Shown here piece by piece: positions 53,068-61,225 of a DNA stretch of 64,000 nt. Where the stretch lies: NCBI GenBank assembly GCA_041690355.1, contig JAWLHK010000006.1, positions 186,001 to 250,000 on the forward strand, written 5' to 3'. The DNA comes from JAWLHK01 sp041690355 [NCBI: bacterium] (GTDB lineage: Bacteria > J088 > JAWLBW01). Position 1 is the stretch's first letter. Each line of letters opens with the position of its first letter. The notes below the pieces were generated by a model. It searched no databases, was not told the origin of the DNA, and was given only the letters and a program-made list of their open reading frames with translations. The translations under genes and the position numbers were made by a program.

Positions 53068-53077
53068 CGGACCGGAC

Positions 53078-53656
53078 GTGACCGAAATGCCGGCCGCGCA
53101 GGAGATCGGGGGTCGCGGGCGCACTCTGGCGCGCCTGTTTCTGTGGGTCGCCTTTCCCCTGCAGACGCACCTGGGGCCCGGTTCAAAGGCGCTCCTTTTT
53201 CTTCACCAGTGGAGCTGGGGGCTTCTCAACACATTGGTGGGTCTCGCGGCCGGCGGCGTCGCGGTGATGCTGCTTCACGGGCGGGTCCGCCGGCGCCGGT
53301 CGGCCACGGTCGTGCTCGTTCCCGGGCGGCGTTGGTTCGGCGTCGCCCTCGGCCCGGTGCTGCTGGTCAGCGACCGGGTTCCCGCGCATGTCCTGGATCA
53401 CGAAACCGGCCACTGGTTGCAGAGCATCCTTCTGGGGCCGTTCTATTGGCCGGTGATCGGCCTGCCGAGCGTGCTGCATGCCCTCTGGTTCAGGCGTCAG
53501 AACAGGGCGCCGCTCGATTACTACCGCTTCTACACCGAGTCGTGGGCCGACCGCTGGGGCGGCGTGCGAACGGTCGGCGGCATTCGCCGTGCGCCTCCGA
53601 GTGCGACGCCATCCCGTGCAGAGGGGGCGACGCCCGGAGAGTCGGCGGATTCCTGA
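53078..53656 (+). CDS. Membrane protein with HETGH metal-site motif
   Basis: About 192 residues. Hydrophobic helices at about 20-35, 45-70 and 85-105 precede VLDHETGHWLQSILLGPFYWP, where HETGH matches the HExxH zinc signature. VIGLPSVLHALWF and DYYRFYTESWADRWGGV follow. The same ordered motifs occur in short uncharacterised membrane proteins I know from Bacteroidetes and other phyla. Protease activity is possible but unproven. GTG 53078 lies 10 bp after the FAD reductase stop; an ATG at 53087 is an alternative start. Probably cotranscribed with the reductase. Confidence 0.65.
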   Translation: MTEMPAAQEIGGRGRTLARLFLWVAFPLQTHLGPGSKALLFLHQWSWGLLNTLVGLAAGGVAVMLLHGRVRRRRSATVVLVPGRRWFGVALGPVLLVSDRVPAHVLDHETGHWLQSILLGPFYWPVIGLPSVLHALWFRRQNRAPLDYYRFYTESWADRWGGVRTVGGIRRAPPSATPSRAEGATPGESADS

Positions 53657-53772
53657 CGGGGCCTTGCGCTCACGCCGACCATCGGGCCTTGTTCATCATG
53701 GGTTCGGTCACGCGCATGGACACACGGAAACCGTTTCCGCTTGTTTTCAGCGCGCCAGAGGGAGACCCGAAG

Positions 53773-54411
53773 ATGGCCGAAAAAGCCCATCGTACGGCGG
53801 CGACCGTTCACAAGCTCAAAGAGAGCGATACGGAATCGTTCTACCAGGTGTTCGACGCGGCCATCTCTGCGCTCGACCGCGCCCGCATCATGTATCTGGT
53901 CGGTGGCGGAATTGCGGCCAAGGCGTTCGGCCGCGAGCGCACGACCCATGACATCGATTTCTTCGTCAAGCCTGCCGACGCCGAACGTTCGCTCGACGCG
54001 CTCGCGAATGCGGGATTCGACACTGAAATGACGAATCCCAAGTGGCTCTTCAAGGCCTTCAAGGAAGAAGTGATGGTCGACATCATCTTCGCCTCGACGG
54101 GCGAGATCCGCGTCGACGACCGGATGATGGAGCATTCGCGCATCTCTGACTTCGCCGGGCGTCACGTGCGCACGCTGCCGCCCGAGGATCTGCTCATGAT
54201 GAAAATCATGATTACCGACGAAGACATGCCGCGCCACTGGCACGACGCCCTCGGGGTTATCCGCTGGATCGAAGTGGACTGGGAGTACCTGCTCAGCCGT
54301 GCACGCTACGGCCCCCGCCGGCTGCTCAGTCTGCTGCTGTTCGCCCAGAGCATGGATCTGCAGGTGCCCAACCGCGTCATTCAACGCCTTTTCCGCATGG
54401 TCTACGAGTGA
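53773..54411 (+). CDS. Nucleotidyltransferase-fold protein
   Basis: 212 residues. YLVGGGIAAKAFGRERTTHD followed by IDFFV gives the GG...DxD pattern of the nucleotidyltransferase fold (the AbiEii/DUF6036-like group). A later DIIF strand supplies the third acidic residue. The rest is helical, with LPPEDLLMMKIMITDED typical of the group. It may transfer a nucleotide to a protein or small molecule, or be an antitoxin-type relative; no toxin gene is adjacent. ATG 53773 follows GGGAGA. First gene of a three-gene run. Confidence 0.75.
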   Translation: MAEKAHRTAATVHKLKESDTESFYQVFDAAISALDRARIMYLVGGGIAAKAFGRERTTHDIDFFVKPADAERSLDALANAGFDTEMTNPKWLFKAFKEEVMVDIIFASTGEIRVDDRMMEHSRISDFAGRHVRTLPPEDLLMMKIMITDEDMPRHWHDALGVIRWIEVDWEYLLSRARYGPRRLLSLLLFAQSMDLQVPNRVIQRLFRMVYE

Positions 54412-54421
54412 GGGGCGCACC

Positions 54422-54691
54422 ATGACATCGAGCGATTACCTGGTCGCGCACCTGCGCGAGGCTCTGGCCGCCCATCCGGATGTGGGCATGCTCGATCTCT
54501 ACCTCGAGGTCACGGATCGGTCTGTTCATGTGTCGGGGGTCGTCGATTGCGAGAGCAAGCGCGATGCGGCCCTGGCCCTCGTGCGCCGGATGGCGGCTCC
54601 CCGGGAGGTGGTCGACAACACGAAGCTGCTCAATCTTCTTCCTTCGGAACCCCCCGAGGTCCTGCATGATCCGTCTGGCGGCCATCGCTGA
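54422..54691 (+). CDS. Small BON-like domain protein
   Basis: 89 residues. The pattern HLREALAAHPDVGMLDLYLEV followed by VHVSGVVDCESKRDAAL and VVDNTKL resembles the alpha-beta-beta fold of the BON domain, with the HVSGVV strand in place of the usual GxVxL(S/T)G. No signal peptide, so a cytoplasmic form. It starts 10 bp after the nucleotidyltransferase gene and overlaps the metallophosphoesterase gene by 26 bp. Confidence 0.6.
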   Translation: MTSSDYLVAHLREALAAHPDVGMLDLYLEVTDRSVHVSGVVDCESKRDAALALVRRMAAPREVVDNTKLLNLLPSEPPEVLHDPSGGHR

Positions 54692-55424
54692 CACCCATTG
54701 CACGCAGCGTACGTGCGACCGCCTGTCGCCGGTCTGGCGCGAGCTCAACGACAAGGCCGATCTCTTTCTCGTCGCCGGCGACCTCACGACGACCGGCACG
54801 GCGCAGGAGGCCGAGATTCTCGCCCGCGAGCTGTCGGTGGTCGACGTGCCGGTGGCCGTCGTCCTCGGCAATCATGATTACCATGCCGGAGCCGAGGGCG
54901 AAGTCACCCGGATCCTGCGCGATGCCGGCATTCACGTGCTCGAGGGTGACTCGCTCACGCTGCAGATCAACGGCGAGTCGGTCGGCGTCGCGGGCATCAA
55001 GGGGTTCGGCGGCGGGTTCGTCGGGGCCTGCGCCACCGACTTCGGCGAGCCCGAGATGAAGTCGTTCGTGCGCCACGGTACCCGGGCCGCCGCGCGGCTG
55101 CGCGACGCACTGGCGCGTCTCGACACCGACTATCGCATCGTGCTCATGCACTACAGCCCCATCGACACGACGCTGAATGGAGAGCCGCCGCCGATCTATC
55201 CGTTTCTGGGAAGCTATCTCTTCGCCGAGGTCGTCGACGAGATCGGGGCCGACCTGGTGCTGCACGGGCATGCGCATCACGGGTCGGAGAAGGGGGTGAC
55301 CGCGCGGGGCATTCCCGTGCGCAACGTCGCCATGCCGCTCGTGCGCCATCCCTACGTCATGTTCCACCTCGAGCACACCGAGGGCTACCTGCCGTTTCCG
55401 ATCCGGCTCACCGAACACCGATAG
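54666..55424 (+). CDS. Metallophosphoesterase (calcineurin-like)
   Basis: 252 residues with the complete two-metal set: AIADTHC, LVAGDLT, VLGNHDY, VLMHYSP and VLHGHAHHG. Such enzymes hydrolyse phosphomono- or diesters. Substrate unknown. ATG 54666 lies inside the BON gene; the overlap and codirection with two upstream genes suggest one operon, hence a shared nucleotide- or phosphoester-related task. Confidence 0.88.
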   Translation: MIRLAAIADTHCTQRTCDRLSPVWRELNDKADLFLVAGDLTTTGTAQEAEILARELSVVDVPVAVVLGNHDYHAGAEGEVTRILRDAGIHVLEGDSLTLQINGESVGVAGIKGFGGGFVGACATDFGEPEMKSFVRHGTRAAARLRDALARLDTDYRIVLMHYSPIDTTLNGEPPPIYPFLGSYLFAEVVDEIGADLVLHGHAHHGSEKGVTARGIPVRNVAMPLVRHPYVMFHLEHTEGYLPFPIRLTEHR

Positions 55425-55560
55425 AAGGACAGTCGTCAGTCTTCGGTCACAGGTCTTCCGTCAGGATTCGCGTCACGTGGCAGACAGACACGATGAAGGG
55501 ACTCGCCGGCCGACTGCGGACTGACGACTGACGATTCAGGATGGCGACTGAGGACTGGCA
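55425..55560. repeat. Intergenic GACTGAC repeats in inverted orientation
   Basis: The left part contains GTCGTCAGTCTTCGGTC and variants, the right part GGACTGACGACTGACGATTCAGG and GACTGAGGACTGG; these are reverse complements in wording. About 55-60 bp of non-repetitive DNA lies between. The same words occur at 1785-1820. No coding potential is seen in 55425-55617. Confidence 0.55.
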
Positions 55561-55602
55561 ACGGAGTCAGCCCTCCGCCACATGTCCATCCGCGGACGCA
55601 CT

Positions 55603-55611
55603 TGCTACAAT
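55603..55611 (+). promoter_or_regulatory. Extended -10 element directly before ampG-like gene
   Basis: TGCTACAAT, an extended -10, ends 6 nt before ATG 55618. The transcript is probably leaderless. Confidence 0.5.
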
Positions 55612-55617
55612 GGCGCG

Positions 55618-56874
55618 ATGGGTTCCATCCTGCGCTCCGTATTCACCGGCCGCATGCTCGTCGTGCTGCTGATGGGTTTCTCGTCCGGGCTTCCGCTCAT
55701 GCTCATCGGCAGCACGCTGAAGGCCTGGCTGCGGCAGGAGGGGATCGACCTGTCGACCATCGGCTTCTTCTCGCTCGCCGGACTTCCGTACACGGTGAAG
55801 TTTCTCTGGGCGCCGCTGATGGATCGCTACGTGCCCGGCCTGCTCGGCCGGCGCCGCGGATGGCTGCTGATCGCGCAGATTGCGCTGATGGCCGGATTCG
55901 CCGGCATGGCGAGCATCGAGCCGGCGTCGTCGCTGCAGACCCTGGCCGTGCTCGCCGTGATCGTCGGGTTCTTCAGTGCGAGCCAGGACATCGCCGTCGA
56001 CGCGTACCGCCGCGAGGTCCTGCGGGATGAGGAGCTCGGCTTCGGATCATCCCTTGCCATCAACGGCTACCGCGTCGCCATTTACGTCTCGGGCGCACTC
56101 GCGCTCATTCTGGCGGGGCTTTTCTCCTGGCAGACGACCTATCTGCTCATGGCCGGCTTCATGGTCATCGGTTTTCTGACGACCATCTTCGCCCCCGAAC
56201 CGGTGACCGAAGAGGCGCCGCCGCGCAGTCTGCGCGAAGCGGTCGTCGGACCCTTTCGGGACTTCTTCTCCCGGAAAGGCGCCATCGCGATTCTCGCCTT
56301 CATTCTGCTGTACAAACTCGGCGACTCGATGGCCAGCGAGATGATGAACCCCTTTTACATCGATACGGGTTTTTCGCTGGAGGAGATCGGGGCCATCGCC
56401 AAGACGCTCGGTCTCATGGGTACCTTCGGCGGCGCAGCGGTCGGCGGCCTGCTCATGATCCGCCTCGGCATCGCCCGGTCGCTCTGGGTGTTCGGCGTGC
56501 TGCAGGCGGTATCCACGGCCTGTTTCGCCTTTCTCGCCATGGTCGGCCACAGCATCCCGATGCTGTCGCTGGTCATCGGTTTCGAGACCTTCTCGGGGGG
56601 GATGGGGACGGCCGCCTACGCCGGGTTCATGGCCAGCATCACGAACCGGCGCTTCACGGCCACGCAGTATGCGCTGCTGACCAGCCTCATGGGGGTGCCG
56701 CGCGTGATCTTCGGGGCCACCACCGGCGTGCTCGCCGAGGCCATGGGCTGGCAGGGGTTCTTCGTCTTCTGTACGGTCATCGCGTTGCCGGGCATGCTGC
56801 TTCTTCTTCAGGTAGCCCCGTGGTCGCAGCCGGCCCCCGGAGAGCCGGCGAAGCCTGTGCGCGAATCGGCCTGA
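55618..56874 (+). CDS. AmpG-like MFS permease (muropeptide import)
   Basis: 418 residues with about 12 hydrophobic helices. The N-terminus MGFSSGLPLMLIGSTLKAWLRQEGID and the stretch FLWAPLMDRYVP are typical of AmpG, as is ASQDIAVDAYRREVL in helix four. AmpG proteins import anhydromuropeptides for cell wall recycling. This fits the nearby amidase, but no other recycling enzyme is here, and related MFS members carry acetyl-CoA or siderophores. ATG 55618 begins the transporter; it has no ribosome binding site but an extended -10 right upstream. Confidence 0.85.
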   Translation: MGSILRSVFTGRMLVVLLMGFSSGLPLMLIGSTLKAWLRQEGIDLSTIGFFSLAGLPYTVKFLWAPLMDRYVPGLLGRRRGWLLIAQIALMAGFAGMASIEPASSLQTLAVLAVIVGFFSASQDIAVDAYRREVLRDEELGFGSSLAINGYRVAIYVSGALALILAGLFSWQTTYLLMAGFMVIGFLTTIFAPEPVTEEAPPRSLREAVVGPFRDFFSRKGAIAILAFILLYKLGDSMASEMMNPFYIDTGFSLEEIGAIAKTLGLMGTFGGAAVGGLLMIRLGIARSLWVFGVLQAVSTACFAFLAMVGHSIPMLSLVIGFETFSGGMGTAAYAGFMASITNRRFTATQYALLTSLMGVPRVIFGATTGVLAEAMGWQGFFVFCTVIALPGMLLLLQVAPWSQPAPGEPAKPVRESA

Positions 56875-56926
56875 GAAAACGTCCCGAGCCCCCGCCTCGA
56901 ACGCGTCCATAAGGCGCCGCTCACCC

Positions 56927-56955
56927 TTGTCCGCCCGGGTGCCGGCTGCTACAGT
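56927..56955 (+). promoter_or_regulatory. Promoter of the DUF1285-phosphohexomutase-quinone reductase run
   Basis: TTGTCC (56927-56932), a 17-bp spacer and TACAGT (56950-56955). The leader of about 68 nt contains a direct repeat GTGACGCACCCGT around 57005-57029. Confidence 0.6.
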
Positions 56956-57029
56956 ACAGAGATACGCTCCTGTTTCCTGCCCCTCGGCTTGCAGGGGCGC
57001 CTTTGTGACGCACCCGTGTGACGCACCCG

Positions 57030-57548
57030 ATGGAGCAACCTCCTTTCCCCTTCAAGAACCCGGTCGAGGGCTATCTGCGGCTGACCGCCGACGGCGTCTG
57101 GCTGTACAAAGGCGAGCCGATCACGCACCCGGGCCTGGTTCATATTCTCGAGAGCAATTACGGTCACGGCCCCGAGGGGGGCTTCGAGGTGCGCCTCGGC
57201 TTCCAGCGCGTGACGGTCGAGGTCGAAGACACGCCGTACTTCATCCGCGCGCTCGAGTGCAACGGGGACGACTGCTGGATTCACGTGAACGACGGCACGC
57301 GCCAGGTGCTCGAGCCGGCACGCGTCTGCATCGGCGCACACGATCGAACCTACGTGACGCTCCCGTCCGGTGACGACGCGCGGTTCCTGCGCAAGGCCGA
57401 GCTCGACCTGGGCGCATTTCTCGAGGAACAGGACGGCAGGCTCGGTCTGCGTCTCGGCGGGCGCTGGACGCCCCTCGGGTCGCGCGATTCGGGCGCGGCT
57501 CTGGCGTCTCGGGCCGGGGCGGACGAAAGCGAAAAGGGGGCGTCGTGA
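57030..57548 (+). CDS. DUF1285 family protein
   Basis: About 172 residues. The order YLRLTADGVWLYKGEPITHPGL, VEVEDTPYFIRAL and CIGAHDRTYVTLP matches DUF1285, a cytoplasmic beta-rich family of unknown function. ATG 57030 is chosen; GTG 57018 would add four residues encoded in a direct repeat. Neither has a clear RBS. Its TGA overlaps the GTG of the phosphohexomutase gene by 4 bp, so the two are coupled. Confidence 0.75.
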   Translation: MEQPPFPFKNPVEGYLRLTADGVWLYKGEPITHPGLVHILESNYGHGPEGGFEVRLGFQRVTVEVEDTPYFIRALECNGDDCWIHVNDGTRQVLEPARVCIGAHDRTYVTLPSGDDARFLRKAELDLGAFLEEQDGRLGLRLGGRWTPLGSRDSGAALASRAGADESEKGAS

Positions 57549-58969
57549 AGCCGATCCAGTTCGGTACGAGCGGCTGGCGCGCTCTCTACCATACGGATTT
57601 CACCTGGGCGAACATCGACCGCGTGCTCCAGGCCATCGCCGAAGAAGCATCCCGCTCGCCCCGCGCGGCCGCCGGGGTCGCCGTCGGCTACGACGTACGC
57701 TTCATGGGGCGCAGCTTTGCCGAGCGCGCCTGCGAGATTCTGGCCGGCAACGGGTTGCGCGCAGTGCTGCCGCCGCGCGACATTCCCACGCCGGTGCTGA
57801 GCCACCTGATTGTCTCCCGCAAGCTGGCGGGGGGCGTCAACTTCACGGCAAGCCACAATCCTGCGGAATACAACGGCATCAAATATTCCCCCGAGAGCGG
57901 CGGCCCCGCGCTTCCCGAAACGACCCGGCGAATCGAGGCGCGTATCGCCGAGCTGGGCGAAGCCGACGTGCGCGGCCTTTCGCTGGCCGACGCGCGCGCC
58001 CGCGGCCTCGTCGAAGACGTCGACCCCCGCCACGATTACTTCGCGGCGCTCGACGCCCTGGTCCAGCACAAAGTGTTCTCGCGGCTGCGGGGCCGGCGCA
58101 TCGCCGTCGATTGCAAGTACGCGGTCGCGAGAGGGTACCTCGACGATTATCTGAGCGAGCGCGGCGTGGGGGTGCTGAGCCTGCACGCCACGGCCGACCC
58201 GTATTTCGGCGGTGAGCACCCCGAACCCGCGGCGGGGCACGTCGATGCGCTCCAGGCCTTCGTTCGCGAGCACGGCGACGTCGTGCTCGGGCTCGCCTGT
58301 GACGGCGATGCCGATCGCTTCGGCATCGTCGACGGCGACGGCACCTTCGTCGAAGCCAACGTCGTGCTCGCCGTGCTGCTCGATTATCTCGTGACCAGCC
58401 GCGGGTGGACCGGCGCCGTGGCCCGCAGCGTGGCGACGACGCACCTGATCGACGCGGTCGCGCGCCATCACGGCCTGCTCGTGCACGAGACCCCCGTCGG
58501 CTTCAAGTACATCGGCGACCTGCTGACCCGCGGCGAAATCGTTTTCGGGGGTGAAGAAAGCGCCGGGCTTACGATTCAGGGGCATCTACCCGAGAAGGAC
58601 GGCATCCTCGCCTGCGTCCTGGTGGCCGAAATGGTTTCGGCGACCGGGCGAAGCGTCGGCGACCTCGTGGCCGACCTGTTTCAACGGGTCGGTGCCGTTC
58701 ATGACCGGCGCGCCGGCCTCAAGCTGACCCCCGATATGACGGCGGCCTTCGCGTCGCGGATAGATGCCCCCCCGGCCGAGATCGCCGGGCGCAAGGTCTT
58801 GAAAATCGACCGCACCGACGGCACCAAGCTGCTGCTCGATTCCGGCGAATGGGTGCTGCTGCGCAAGTCGGGTACGGAACCGCTCGTGCGGCTTTATGCG
58901 GAATCGACGCAGCCCGCGCGGCTCGATCCGCTGCTGCAGGCCTGCGCCGCTTGGCTGGGCGCCGCCTGA
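57545..58969 (+). CDS. Phosphoglucomutase/phosphomannomutase family enzyme
   Basis: Moves phosphate between C1 and C6 of hexose phosphates, feeding LPS and polysaccharide synthesis. 474 residues in the four-domain alpha-D-phosphohexomutase fold. The phosphoserine loop is NFTASHNPAEYNGIKY (Ser103), the magnesium loop CDGDADRFG, the sugar loop GGEESAG, and the phosphate loop RKSGTEPLVR at the C-terminus. Specificity (glucose or mannose) is not decidable by eye. GTG 57545 overlaps the DUF1285 stop. Confidence 0.93.
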   Translation: MKPIQFGTSGWRALYHTDFTWANIDRVLQAIAEEASRSPRAAAGVAVGYDVRFMGRSFAERACEILAGNGLRAVLPPRDIPTPVLSHLIVSRKLAGGVNFTASHNPAEYNGIKYSPESGGPALPETTRRIEARIAELGEADVRGLSLADARARGLVEDVDPRHDYFAALDALVQHKVFSRLRGRRIAVDCKYAVARGYLDDYLSERGVGVLSLHATADPYFGGEHPEPAAGHVDALQAFVREHGDVVLGLACDGDADRFGIVDGDGTFVEANVVLAVLLDYLVTSRGWTGAVARSVATTHLIDAVARHHGLLVHETPVGFKYIGDLLTRGEIVFGGEESAGLTIQGHLPEKDGILACVLVAEMVSATGRSVGDLVADLFQRVGAVHDRRAGLKLTPDMTAAFASRIDAPPAEIAGRKVLKIDRTDGTKLLLDSGEWVLLRKSGTEPLVRLYAESTQPARLDPLLQACAAWLGAA

Positions 58970-58992
58970 TTTCGCGTTCCGGGAGAAGACCG

Positions 58993-60015
58993 ATGCGACA
59001 GATCTGGATTTCGAAGACCGGCGGCCCCGAGATGCTCGAGCTGCGCGAGGCGCCCGACCCCGCGCCGGGTCCGGGCGAAGTGCGCATCCGGGTCGAGCGC
59101 GCCGGGGTCAACTTCGCCGACATCATGGCACGCCAGGGGCTTTATCCCGATGCGCCCAGGCTCCCCGCCGTGGTGGGATACGAGGTGGCGGGAAACATCG
59201 ATGCCATCGGCGCCGGCGTGCGCGAGTTCAAGGCCGGCGACCCCGTGCTGGCCATCACCCGCTTCGGCGGCTACAGCGATACGGTCTGCGTGCCCGAAGC
59301 GCAGGCCTTCTGGCGACCGGCCGGAATGTCGGCCGATCAGGGGGCCGCATTTCCGGTCGTCTACCTGACGGCCTACCAGATGCTCGTGGCCATGGGGCGC
59401 GTGGGCCCGGGTCAGCGGGTGCTCATCCATCAGGCGGCCGGCGGGGTCGGGCTCGCCGCGCTGGATATCTGCCAGGTATTGCTGGCGACCACGTTCGGCA
59501 CCGCCTCGGCTTCGAAGCACGAGTTTCTTCTCGAACGCGGGCTCGATTTCGCCATCGACTACCACGCCCGTGACTTCGTGGCCGAAGTGCACCGGCTCAC
59601 CGACGGCAAAGGGGTGCACGCGGCGCTCGACCCGGTCGGCGGCGAATCGTGGCGGCGCAGCTACGAAACCCTGGCGCCGACGGGGCGCCTCGTGATCTTC
59701 GGGTTCTCGAGCCTCGTGCACGGCGGCGAGCGATCGCTGCGCCGGCTCATCGAGCGCGTCATCCGCACGCCGTGGATCAAGTTCAACCCGCTGACGCTCA
59801 TGAACGAGAACAAGGGGATTCTCGGCGCCAACCTGGGCCACATGTGGGATCAGGTGCCGACCATGCGCGCGTGGATGAAGGAACTGCTCGACTGGTATCT
59901 GGAAGGAAAGCTGCACCCGCACGTCGACCGCGTGTTCCCCCTCGACCAGGCGGGCGATGCCCACCGGTACGTGGAAGAACGGCGCAACATCGGCAAGGTG
60001 CTTCTGGCCCCCTGA
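58993..60015 (+). CDS. Quinone oxidoreductase-like MDR protein
   Basis: 340 residues of the medium-chain dehydrogenase/reductase family, zinc-free VAT-1/QOR type. The GroES-like part shows ERAGVNFADIMARQGLYP and VVGYEVAGNIDAIG; the NAD(P)-binding part shows HQAAGGVGLAALDIC. There are no zinc-ligand Cys clusters. It would reduce quinones or enones with NADPH. ATG 58993 follows GGGAGAAGA and lies 23 bp after the phosphohexomutase stop. Confidence 0.9.
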   Translation: MRQIWISKTGGPEMLELREAPDPAPGPGEVRIRVERAGVNFADIMARQGLYPDAPRLPAVVGYEVAGNIDAIGAGVREFKAGDPVLAITRFGGYSDTVCVPEAQAFWRPAGMSADQGAAFPVVYLTAYQMLVAMGRVGPGQRVLIHQAAGGVGLAALDICQVLLATTFGTASASKHEFLLERGLDFAIDYHARDFVAEVHRLTDGKGVHAALDPVGGESWRRSYETLAPTGRLVIFGFSSLVHGGERSLRRLIERVIRTPWIKFNPLTLMNENKGILGANLGHMWDQVPTMRAWMKELLDWYLEGKLHPHVDRVFPLDQAGDAHRYVEERRNIGKVLLAP

Positions 60016-60062
60016 GTCGGGCGGCAGCGCAGGGGTCGCTATCGGCGAAGACCGTGACCCTG

Positions 60063-61127
60063 CTAGGGAACCCGCCAGGAAACCGCCGGGATGGTGACTA
60101 CCATCGAGGCGATTCCCTTGAGCTTCGGATTTTTCGCGTCGGCGACCTTGATCTGCACGGTGAGCGTTGCCGCTCCGTAGCAGGTCGAACCGTTGCAGGT
60201 GGCTTCGGTCCACTCGTCGACGCTGATGCTCACCTGGGCGGTCTCGGCGCCGAGCCGGGCCACCCGGTAGCGTTTTTCGCAGATCAGCTCGAAATTGACC
60301 AGGTTGAAGAGCAGGCCGAGGTCGGTGCCGACGCCGGGCGCCACCGGGTCGGTGGTCGTTCCGTTGAAACCCAGATACGAGCCGCGTTCGCCGGTGATCG
60401 AGATGTTCAGATCGTTCGGGTTGTTTGCGCCGTAGGTCATCAGGATATCGATGCCCGGATCGAGCATGGGCACCCGGTGATAGCAGACGACCCGGTCGTC
60501 GTCGAGCACTTCGAGAATCATCGTGTCAGGGGTCGGCTCCAGGCTCGGGAGCGGTTCGATGAGCGCCACGAAAGGGCTCAGGCTGTAGGTGTTGCCGGCC
60601 AGGGTCTTCGTGTCGGAGTCGATGCTCAGGTTCGCCAGATCTTCCCACCCCGTGGTGGCATCCTTATGCCCGATGAACACGCGTTCGAACGCCGCGCCGC
60701 TGACCTCTTCGGCGTAGGGCACGGTCACCCGGGCGGGCAGGGCGAGTCGTCCCGTATCCCACTTGCCCTCGAGCATGCGCACCTCGGCCTCGACCACCGG
60801 TCCGATGGGGGTCCCGTCTGTCAGGTCGACGGCAAAGCTTGCCGCGTGCTGAATGATGAGCATGGCGTCAGCGACGGTGCGCGGCAGCGCCCCGCCCGGG
60901 ATGGCAACCGCCGCCCCCTGAATCGGGCTGCCCTCGGTCGTGATGCGCAGTTGAACCGGGTCGCCGCCCCGAAAGCGGATGGCGTCGCCCCCGGCGGCCC
61001 GGGCCGCTTTGCGCGCTTTTTCGAAGGCGGCGCGCTTCATGTCTTCGGCGGCATCTTCGGCCGTGCTGCAGGCGGCGAGAAGAAGCGGGGCGATCAGAAG
61101 CGTACGAAGGAAAAGGGAGTTGCGCAT
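60063..61127 (-). CDS. Lipoprotein of unknown function
   Basis: 354 residues. Signal peptide with lipobox LAAC followed by STAEDAAEDM. The mature protein is beta-rich, with several Cys in the C-terminal part (VVCYHR, LICEKR, TCNGSTCYG) that may form disulfides. An N-terminal AVAIPGGALPRT segment is of unclear meaning. ATG 61127 is chosen as the start of the signal peptide. No family recognised. It is downstream of, and 98 bp from, the amidase-signature gene. Confidence 0.72.
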   Translation of the reverse strand: MRNSLFLRTLLIAPLLLAACSTAEDAAEDMKRAAFEKARKAARAAGGDAIRFRGGDPVQLRITTEGSPIQGAAVAIPGGALPRTVADAMLIIQHAASFAVDLTDGTPIGPVVEAEVRMLEGKWDTGRLALPARVTVPYAEEVSGAAFERVFIGHKDATTGWEDLANLSIDSDTKTLAGNTYSLSPFVALIEPLPSLEPTPDTMILEVLDDDRVVCYHRVPMLDPGIDILMTYGANNPNDLNISITGERGSYLGFNGTTTDPVAPGVGTDLGLLFNLVNFELICEKRYRVARLGAETAQVSISVDEWTEATCNGSTCYGAATLTVQIKVADAKNPKLKGIASMVVTIPAVSWRVP

Positions 61128-61225
61128 GGGCCTCGGGTAGCGAAGGGGTCCGGGAGTCGCAATGATTTTCCCACCCGGGGCGCGACCGGTCAAGTGCGGC
61201 GCAAGGCCGAGCCCTTTGCCGGAAC

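Noticed and set aside
53143-53772. N-terminal extension of the nucleotidyltransferase-fold protein
   Set aside because: The in-frame extension overlaps the HETGH gene and has antisense-like composition; GGGAGA before ATG 53773 gives a better start.
53773-55424. A toxin-antitoxin or phage-defence module
   Set aside because: The transferase fold is compatible, but there is no HEPN or other toxin partner, no neighbouring defence genes and no sign of mobility.
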